NCBI GenBank assembly: GCA_900316925.1
Contig: ONEU01000067.1
Span: 1-27,563 of the forward strand
Origin: an uncultured Eubacteriales bacterium
GTDB lineage: Bacteria > Bacillota > Clostridia > Oscillospirales > Acutalibacteraceae
Reading direction: 5' to 3'
DNA: 27,563 nt
How positions within the stretch are numbered: the stretch's first letter is position 1; each line of letters opens with the position of its first letter. Shown here piece after piece: positions 22,166 through 27,563 of this stretch. The translations under genes and the position numbers were made by a program. The notes beneath the pieces were generated by a model. That model ran no database searches. It was not told where the DNA came from and was given only the letters and a program-made list of their open reading frames with translations.

Positions 22166-23854
22166 TTATTCCACTGAAAGCATGAAATAGTAGATGGGCT
22201 GACCACCGTCGAGCAGAGCGACCTCCACATCAGAGCCTGCCTTTGCCTGGATTGCTTCCAGAGCCGTATTGGCCTGTGCCTCGGTGATACCGTTGCCGTA
22301 GATCACGGAAACGTATGAGGTATCCTTGGTGATCATCTCTTTTGCCAGCTTCACAACGGCACGGACCGGATCCTTATCCTTATGGGTGAGCTTGCCGTTG
22401 TTGAGAGCAATGATCTCGCCCTCTTTGATCTTGGTGCTGCCGAACTCGGAATTTCTGGCGGCGTATGTCACCTTACCGGTGGAAACGTGCTTGGCGGCTG
22501 CCATCATATATTCGCTGTTAAGCTCCACGGTAGCGTCGGGAGAGTAAGCCAGCATGGCGACCAGACCCTGGGGGATCGTCCGTGTGGGGATGATTACCAC
22601 GTTTCTGTCGGAAACCAGCGGCACTACCTGCTCGGCTGCCAGAATGATATTCTTGTTATTCGGAAGGACAAACACGGTCTTGGCAGGTGTAGCCATGACT
22701 GCCTGATAGATGTCGTCGGTACTGGGGTTCATGCTCTGACCGCCGCTGACAATATGCTGACAGCCCAGGTCTTTGAAGACAGTCTCCAGACCCTCGCCGC
22801 TTGCCACGGTGACAAAGCCTACCTCGTCAACAGGAGCAACGGGCTTGAGGGATTCACGCTTCTTCTCCTCAGCCTCTGCTTTTGCCTTTTCTTTTTCGTA
22901 TTCTTCGGCAGCCTTTCTGTGCTGCTCCTTCATATTTTCGATCTTCACCTTGAGCAGCTGGCCATAAGCAAGAGCCTCTTCCAGTGCCTTGCCGGGATTT
23001 TCGGTGTGTACATGAACCTTGATGATATCGTCATCCTCAGCCACTACCACGCAGTCGCCCATCTTCTCCAGGAAGGAACGCAGCTCATCAGCCTGCTTCT
23101 GGGCTCCGGCTTCTCTGCCGATGATAAATTCGGTACAATAGGTGAAGTTGATTACAGAGTCAAACTCGGCAGCCGCATTGCGGAAGAACTCTGCCGATTT
23201 ATCCTCAGCCTCGGCGGCGCTCGTTGACTTCTCCACTTCCACCATCACGCCGTCGCGCAGCAGGGAGAGCATACCGTCAAAGATCACCACAAGACCCTTG
23301 CCGCCGGCATCCACTACGCCGGCCTTCTTCAGAACGGGAAGCATTTCGGGAGTGCGTCTGAGAGCATCTCGGGCGGCAGAGCAGACGGAGCTGAACACGA
23401 TCACAGGATCGGACTCCACCTCAGCAGCCACCTTGCCGGCCTCACAGGACATTCTGGCAACGGTGAGGATGGTGCCCTCCGTGGGGTTCATCACAGCCTT
23501 ATAGGCGGTGTCTACACCCAGCTTCAGAGCTTCCACAAAATCCTTGCCGTCGATCTCGCCCTTGCCCTTGAGACCGTTAGCGATACCCCTGAACAGCAGG
23601 GACAGAATCACGCCGGAGTTGCCTCTTGCGGAACGAAGCATGGCGGATGCAGCCTCAGCGGCTACCTCGTCAATCCGCAGGGCAGTGCTGGTTTTGAGCG
23701 CTTCTGCGGCGGCTTCGATCGTCATTGACATATTGGTACCGGTATCGCCGTCCGGCACCGGGAAAATATTCAGGGCATTGATTTCGTCCTTCTGTCTGAT
23801 GATATTGTTGGCGCCGGAAATCAGCGCATTCTTGTAGTATGAACCATTTATCAT
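22166..23854 (-). CDS. fakA: DAK2-domain protein, FakA/YloV family fatty acid kinase
   Basis: A protein of 562 residues from ATG 23854 (GGAAG upstream). A TTG 9 codons earlier lacks a ribosome site and is rejected. The N-terminal DAK2 domain has NIFPVPDGDTGTNMSMT, the nucleotide and Mg loop, and SARGNSGVILS. A middle domain and a C-terminal FakA-like domain follow (VSGGQSMNPSTDDI, VFVLPNNKN). FakA phosphorylates fatty acids bound to FakB carriers, feeding phospholipid synthesis. No FakB is in the window. A charged, Lys/Glu/Ala-rich stretch (AEEYEKEKAKAEAEEKK) is a likely helical linker. Gene order with recG downstream follows many Firmicutes. Confidence 0.92.
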   Translation of the reverse strand: MINGSYYKNALISGANNIIRQKDEINALNIFPVPDGDTGTNMSMTIEAAAEALKTSTALRIDEVAAEAASAMLRSARGNSGVILSLLFRGIANGLKGKGEIDGKDFVEALKLGVDTAYKAVMNPTEGTILTVARMSCEAGKVAAEVESDPVIVFSSVCSAARDALRRTPEMLPVLKKAGVVDAGGKGLVVIFDGMLSLLRDGVMVEVEKSTSAAEAEDKSAEFFRNAAAEFDSVINFTYCTEFIIGREAGAQKQADELRSFLEKMGDCVVVAEDDDIIKVHVHTENPGKALEEALAYGQLLKVKIENMKEQHRKAAEEYEKEKAKAEAEEKKRESLKPVAPVDEVGFVTVASGEGLETVFKDLGCQHIVSGGQSMNPSTDDIYQAVMATPAKTVFVLPNNKNIILAAEQVVPLVSDRNVVIIPTRTIPQGLVAMLAYSPDATVELNSEYMMAAAKHVSTGKVTYAARNSEFGSTKIKEGEIIALNNGKLTHKDKDPVRAVVKLAKEMITKDTSYVSVIYGNGITEAQANTALEAIQAKAGSDVEVALLDGGQPIYYFMLSVE

Positions 23855-23901
23855 TTGTCGCACTTCCTTTAATTCGATCAAAAAATCATGAGTGAATTGG
23901 T

Positions 23902-24162
23902 TTATCTGATTTCAACGATCAGCTTCATAGCGGTACGTTCAATACCGTCAATCTCAATACTGGTAAAGGCAGGGATACACACCAGGTCAATTCCCATAGG
24001 AGCAAGATAGCCCCTGGCAACCGCCACTGATTTCAAGGCCTGATTGGTAGCGCCTGCGCCCACTGCCTGAACCTCTACACAACCGTAATCTCTGACAACA
24101 CCTGCAATCGCACCGGCAACAGAATTGGGAGCAGATTTTGATGAAACTTTTAATACTTCCAT
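23902..24162 (-). CDS. spoVS: Stage V sporulation protein S (SpoVS, Alba-like)
   Basis: A protein of 86 residues, the standard SpoVS length, beginning MEVLKVSSKSAPNSVAGAIA and including VQAVGAGATNQALKSVAVARG, both family signatures. SpoVS is a small Alba-like nucleic-acid-binding protein affecting sporulation and cell division. ATG at 24162 has a perfect AGGAGG. A longer in-frame extension upstream lacks a ribosome site. It lies downstream of ymdB as in Bacillus, and has its own promoter containing a long AT-rich palindrome. Confidence 0.97.
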   Translation of the reverse strand: MEVLKVSSKSAPNSVAGAIAGVVRDYGCVEVQAVGAGATNQALKSVAVARGYLAPMGIDLVCIPAFTSIEIDGIERTAMKLIVEIR

Positions 24163-24224
24163 TTCATAATTCCTCCTATTGATGTACTTGGTTCGCCCTA
24201 TTACAATACAACACATACACTAAT

Positions 24225-24253
24225 ATAATATATACATTCTATATATTATGCAA
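24225..24253 (-). promoter_or_regulatory. spoVS promoter with embedded 25-bp palindrome
   Basis: On the minus strand, -35 TTGCAT (24248-24253), a 17-bp spacer and -10 TATTAT (24225-24230). The palindrome ATAATATATA-N5-TATATATTAT (24225-24249) has perfect 10-bp arms, fills the spacer and covers the -10 box. It could be a repressor site or just low-complexity AT sequence. Confidence 0.6.
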
Positions 24254-24302
24254 GTGTTTTGTCTAAAAAAATTATGAGTGATTTATGAATAATTTATAAA
24301 CT

Positions 24303-25070
24303 TTATGAGAACTCCATCCGTTTGACTGCGGTTGTTCTGCCGGTCTTTTCATCAATGGTGAAAAGTATACAATCCATCCGGCACCTGCCGTCTGCCAGTT
24401 CAAACCGCACGGGCAGCTTATCCTTGAATTTCCGGATAGACAGCTCCGGCTTCACGCCCAGTACCGACTCATAGGGGCCTGTCATTCCCACATCCGTGAT
24501 ATACCCTGTCCCGCCGGGCAGGATCCTCTCATCGGAGGTCTGAACGTGGGTGTGTGTCCCGAACATGGCGGATATCCGGCCGTCAAGATAATAGGCAAGC
24601 GCCAGCTTTTCGGCGGTGGCTTCTGCGTGGAAGTCCAGCAGGATGATGGGGGTGTCGATCTCCCTGAGGATCCTCTCGATCACGGCATACGGATCATCCA
24701 GCGCCTCCATAAACATACAGCCCATCAGGTTAATCACCGCTGCCTGTCTGCTTCCCAGGTCATAGACGGTATATCCCCGGCCGGGGGCGGTTGACGGGTA
24801 GTTGGCCGGCCGTATCAAGGACGGACAGTTCTCCAGGGTATCGTAGCTCTCTCTGCGCCGGAAGGTATGGTTCCCTCCCGTGATGACATCCACGCCGCTG
24901 CTGAATATATACTCCGCCGATGAAGGGGTGAAGCCGTTTCCGTCCGCAGAGTTTTCCCCGTTGGCGATCACCAGGTCGATCCCCTCCCGCTTCTTGAGCG
25001 CCGGCAGCTGTTCCCGCAGATATCGGCAGCCGATGGAGCCTACAATATCCCCGATTGCAAGTATCTTCAT
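24303..25070 (-). CDS. ymdB: YmdB-family metallophosphoesterase (cyclic nucleotide phosphodiesterase)
   Basis: A protein of 255 residues of the TIGR00282 family. Metal-binding motifs are ILAIGDIVGSIG, IANGENSADGNG, TGGNHTF, LDFHAEATAEK and GTHTHVQTSDE, all intact. YmdB of Bacillus hydrolyses 2',3'-cyclic nucleotides and affects biofilm and motility choice. ATG at 25070 has AGGGAG upstream. It is followed by spoVS, as in Bacillus, where rny precedes it. Here a divergent gene replaces rny. Confidence 0.96.
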   Translation of the reverse strand: MKILAIGDIVGSIGCRYLREQLPALKKREGIDLVIANGENSADGNGFTPSSAEYIFSSGVDVITGGNHTFRRRESYDTLENCPSLIRPANYPSTAPGRGYTVYDLGSRQAAVINLMGCMFMEALDDPYAVIERILREIDTPIILLDFHAEATAEKLALAYYLDGRISAMFGTHTHVQTSDERILPGGTGYITDVGMTGPYESVLGVKPELSIRKFKDKLPVRFELADGRCRMDCILFTIDEKTGRTTAVKRMEFS

Positions 25071-25147
25071 ACAGTCTCCCTTCCTGATAGTTTAGTGTGT
25101 GCCTTGTGTATCCGGCAGCGTTCAGCCATCAATACACATACACGATT

Positions 25148-25176
25148 ATTGTAATCCGATTTCGCCCGAAAGTCAA
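25148..25176 (-). promoter_or_regulatory. ymdB promoter
   Basis: On the minus strand, -35 TTGACT (25171-25176), a 17-bp spacer and -10 TACAAT (25148-25153). The start is near 25141, leaving a leader of about 70 nt. Confidence 0.82.
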
Positions 25177-25228
25177 TCATTTGCGTGGAAAAACCTTGCA
25201 ATATTCGGTATTTTTTTATGTTTTTCCC

Positions 25229-25257
25229 TTTACAATTACTGGTAAATCGTATACAAT
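25229..25257 (+). promoter_or_regulatory. Promoter of the zinc-ribbon membrane protein gene
   Basis: -35 TTTACA (25229-25234), a 17-bp spacer and -10 TACAAT (25252-25257). The start is near 25264, divergent from ymdB. Confidence 0.82.
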
Positions 25258-25268
25258 ATGGTTAGGAA

Positions 25269-25290
25269 GGGAGCTTCTGCGGAAGCTCCC
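25269..25290 (+). other. Stem-loop at the 5' end of the zinc-ribbon protein mRNA
   Basis: GGGAGCTTC-TGCG-GAAGCTCCC forms a perfect 9-bp stem a few bases after the inferred start, with no T-run. It is likely an RNA-stabilising 5' hairpin, or a protein or RNA binding element. Confidence 0.65.
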
Positions 25291-25321
25291 TGAAAATTAT
25301 CGTGTAAAGGAGAGATGAAAA

Positions 25322-27346
25322 ATGATATGTCCACATTGCGGAAAAGAAACCAGTCCTTATGCGAAGTTCTGCGAAGCCTGCGGTGAACAGATCAGCGACA
25401 GCACTTCACAGCCCGCCACCGTCCGTCCCGCCGCAGTAGAGGGACCTTCAACTGTCAATCCGCCTGCTCCGATCCCGGAAATTCCTCCGGAGTCCCGTTA
25501 TCAGGAGTATGGCATGGGGGATGTGGTTGCACAGAAAAAGAGCCACAAGAAGCTCATTATCGCAATCGTTGCCATTCTGCTTGCAGTAGCACTTGTGATC
25601 TCCGGTTTCTTCATTTTCCGGCTCATCCAGAAGAACCAGACACTCAGTCAATTGAAAGAGGCTCCTGCCGACTATCTGCTGACTGCCTATAAAGATACTG
25701 CAAAGGCTATTTGCAGTCAGAATGATGTCGGAAAGGTCATCAGTGCCGTCTCCGATAAGGGGACATCGAAGACGACCACCGTTTTGGGCAGCGAAGGTAC
25801 GCATGAACGGGTTGTCTCCTACAATAAGGAAACCAAGCAGTTCTACTACGGCATTACCGCTGAAAGCAGCGGCCAGTCCAATACTACCGGGCTTTACGGT
25901 GATATGAACAAGCTCGTACTCAACACCTCCAAAGGTACGAATTACTATCTGGAGCTGAAAGACCTCCGCAACAAAGCTAAGGATTCCATTATCGGTCCGG
26001 ATGCGAAGGACGGTCTCGGCGTCCCCCAGGATCAGTATGACACCGTAATGGATGTCTATGAGTATGTGTACAGCAACCTGAGCAAAGACACGGACGATTA
26101 TTTCGGTCTCAATACACTCATCAAAAAGGTCTGTAAGGACATTGATGAATGCGGCAAGGTGGATGTCAGCGAAGGCAGCACCGATATCTTCGGCAGCGAC
26201 ACCAAAGCCTTCGTCATTACCCACGATTTTAAGGATACTTCTGTGCTCAACGCTCTGTTCCTCGATCTGAAAACCTGGGCAAAGGATAGCGTTAACATCA
26301 ATGAGCAGATCAACAAGCAGCTCATGGATGCCATTGAGCGTCTGGATCCCATCCAGGCCAATTCCTACCTCGGTACGTCAGAATACGAGGTTGTATTGAA
26401 GCACTATCTCAACAAAGACACCAAGAGCCTGATGAAGGCTGAATTCAACTTAACGTATAAGGGTCAGACCTATACTGTTGTCCTTACCTTTGGTGCCGAT
26501 CCTGCCACCACGGATAAGCTCTCCCTGGAGATGATCAGCACCGGCATGAATCAGAGCTTTGTTCTGACCAACATGAGCACCGTCGGACAGGCTAAATATG
26601 TTCTCAAGGTCTCCGGCGCTGCTTACAACGGAGAGATCACCTACACCCGTGACACCTCCACCGGTGACTTCACCGTCGAGCAGAACCTCAAACCCACGAG
26701 CTTCACTTCCCACGGCGAAACCAATACCGAAAACGCTGAGCCGACAACCCTCAAGGGTAATCTCAAGACCACTGATAATTCCTTTACCCTTAAGGTGTTC
26801 CCGAACCCCGATATGCCGGACGTTTCTGTCACCTATCTGGTTTCTACCACTCCCGAGATTAAGGAGCTCAACTCCGATCACGACATCCTGAAAGCAAGCA
26901 AGGAAGAGCTGATTACCGATTTTGCCTCTCTTGCCACCGCTTTCAATCCATACCCGACCTTCATCATTCCCAGCATGATTCAATCCGCCGAAAGCAGCAC
27001 CAAGAAGGCAAACGCCGCTGAATTAAGCAACGCCTACAAGAACCTCTATGCCGGCGTTGCCAGCGGTATGATAAACGCGGATACTTCTCAGGCCGAGGTT
27101 TTTGATCTTGACCTCACTAAGGTTCCGAAGCCTAATTCCACGGTAGCAGACTGCAAGGCAGCTGCCAATCGGTTGACCATCAGTGATGCTATCGCATACG
27201 GTGGTCTCTCCTCCGTTTTCAGTTCCGAAAACATCTCCGACTATGTTTACGACAAAAATAGCGGCTCCATTTTCTATTCCGGCGATTTTGCCGATGGTAT
27301 TCCGCTGACACTCGAAACCACTCTTGGAGAACTTCGTGTCGCATAA
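25322..27346 (+). CDS. Zinc-ribbon membrane protein of unknown function
   Basis: A protein of 674 residues. The N-terminus MICPHCGKETSPYAKFCEACG is a CxxC-N10-CxxC zinc ribbon (Cys 3, 6, 17, 20). A Pro/Ser-rich linker follows to about 70, then one membrane helix at about 77-100 (IIAIVAILLAVALVISGFF). The remaining 570 residues should be outside the cell and have a long repeated-strand look (lipoprotein-like beta domain, many Thr/Ser/Asp). I do not recognise this part. Zinc-ribbon plus single-helix proteins of this build are common in Clostridia and generally uncharacterised. AAGGAG lies 10 nt before the ATG. It is monocistronic with a promoter and a terminator. Confidence 0.85.
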   Translation: MICPHCGKETSPYAKFCEACGEQISDSTSQPATVRPAAVEGPSTVNPPAPIPEIPPESRYQEYGMGDVVAQKKSHKKLIIAIVAILLAVALVISGFFIFRLIQKNQTLSQLKEAPADYLLTAYKDTAKAICSQNDVGKVISAVSDKGTSKTTTVLGSEGTHERVVSYNKETKQFYYGITAESSGQSNTTGLYGDMNKLVLNTSKGTNYYLELKDLRNKAKDSIIGPDAKDGLGVPQDQYDTVMDVYEYVYSNLSKDTDDYFGLNTLIKKVCKDIDECGKVDVSEGSTDIFGSDTKAFVITHDFKDTSVLNALFLDLKTWAKDSVNINEQINKQLMDAIERLDPIQANSYLGTSEYEVVLKHYLNKDTKSLMKAEFNLTYKGQTYTVVLTFGADPATTDKLSLEMISTGMNQSFVLTNMSTVGQAKYVLKVSGAAYNGEITYTRDTSTGDFTVEQNLKPTSFTSHGETNTENAEPTTLKGNLKTTDNSFTLKVFPNPDMPDVSVTYLVSTTPEIKELNSDHDILKASKEELITDFASLATAFNPYPTFIIPSMIQSAESSTKKANAAELSNAYKNLYAGVASGMINADTSQAEVFDLDLTKVPKPNSTVADCKAAANRLTISDAIAYGGLSSVFSSENISDYVYDKNSGSIFYSGDFADGIPLTLETTLGELRVA

Positions 27347-27372
27347 TCCGGCGTACAATCTACCATAATCAA

Positions 27373-27410
27373 GGGGCACAGTCACTCATCAGGTGACTGT
27401 GCCCCTTTTT
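27373..27410 (+). terminator. Terminator of the zinc-ribbon protein gene
   Basis: GGGGCACAGTCAC and GTGACTGTGCCCC form a perfect 13-bp stem with a 7-nt loop, followed by five T, starting 27 nt after the stop codon. Confidence 0.95.
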
Positions 27411-27447
27411 GCGCCTCTTCTTCAAAACCGCTCCTTAAAGAGCCTTT

Positions 27448-27534
27448 CGCTCTCTGCGGAGAGCGAGTCGGGGGGACTTTCACGTGAAAGTCCCCCCGAC
27501 ACCCCCGAAAGCGTACCCGTTGTTTTCTACGGGT
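27448..27534. repeat. Hairpin-rich end region with palindromic repeat, copy 2
   Basis: Three consecutive inverted repeats: CGCTCTC-TGCG-GAGAGCG (27448-27465), a perfect 34-bp palindrome with 17-bp arms (27467-27500, centre CAC/GTG), and ACCCGT-N8-ACGGGT (27515-27534). Bases 27467-27511 align with the copy upstream of recG at 22061-22102. No gene is visible from 27411 to the window end. Confidence 0.75.
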
Positions 27535-27563
27535 TGATCTTACAAGTTTCCTGAGACTCATTC

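Overview
The window looks like a chromosomal segment of an anaerobic, low-to-mid GC Clostridia bacterium, most likely in or near Ruminococcus/Oscillospiraceae. The evidence is a ymdB-spoVS pair, a ferredoxin-dependent 2-oxoacid oxidoreductase, strong AGGAGG ribosome sites with TTGACA/TATAAT promoters spaced 17 bp, and secreted proteins carrying starch-binding (CBM26-like) modules. Species cannot be fixed from the sequence alone. Almost everything is on the minus strand. The one plus-strand gene is at the right end. No rRNA, tRNA, CRISPR array, phage or insertion-sequence transposase was seen.

Region A (about 14.4 kb down to 7.8 kb, minus strand) is a sulfur amino acid operon: cysK, an LCMT-type SAM methyltransferase, luxS, mccB, mccA, a LysR regulator and an amidohydrolase. 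With Pfs (not in the window) these genes would run SAM to S-ribosylhomocysteine to homocysteine to cystathionine to cysteine. They would also make cysteine from O-acetylserine.

Region B (about 7.73 kb down to base 1, minus strand) is a second operon. It encodes a lipoprotein with six Cys-Cys pairs, an SsuABC/TauABC-type ABC importer, a four-subunit 2-oxoacid:ferredoxin oxidoreductase, and a phenylacetate-CoA-ligase-like enzyme cut by the window edge.

A and B appear to be one regulon. Upstream of each promoter lies the same 15-bp palindrome (ATAGG-N-T-N-A-N-CCTAT, with a T-N11-A core), centred 65-66 bp before the inferred transcription start. This is the classical LysR recognition position, and a LysR gene sits in operon A. 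Each operon also carries small upstream ORFs with good ribosome sites and many Cys or Met codons: a 10-aa ORF ending in Cys before cysK, a 47-aa ORF with a Cys-Cys-Met-Cys-Cys run between cysK and the methyltransferase, and a 33-aa ORF with 7 Met and 5 Cys before the lipoprotein. The last two are each followed by a strong intrinsic terminator just before the next gene. For the 47-aa ORF a 9-bp antiterminator can be drawn. This looks like sulfur-amino-acid attenuation by leader peptides, and it is the most interesting system in the window.

Region C (14.6-19.9 kb) encodes surface functions: an esterase lipoprotein with a C-terminal CBM26-like module, an XRE-type regulator whose possible operators lie in front of the esterase gene, and a secreted CHAP-domain protein with a CBM26-like segment and four Ig-like repeats.

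Region D (20.0-27.6 kb) is housekeeping: recG (TTG start), a FakA/YloV-family DAK2 protein, spoVS, ymdB, and a divergent plus-strand gene for a zinc-ribbon membrane protein. Two copies of a GC-rich palindromic repeat lie near recG and at the right end.
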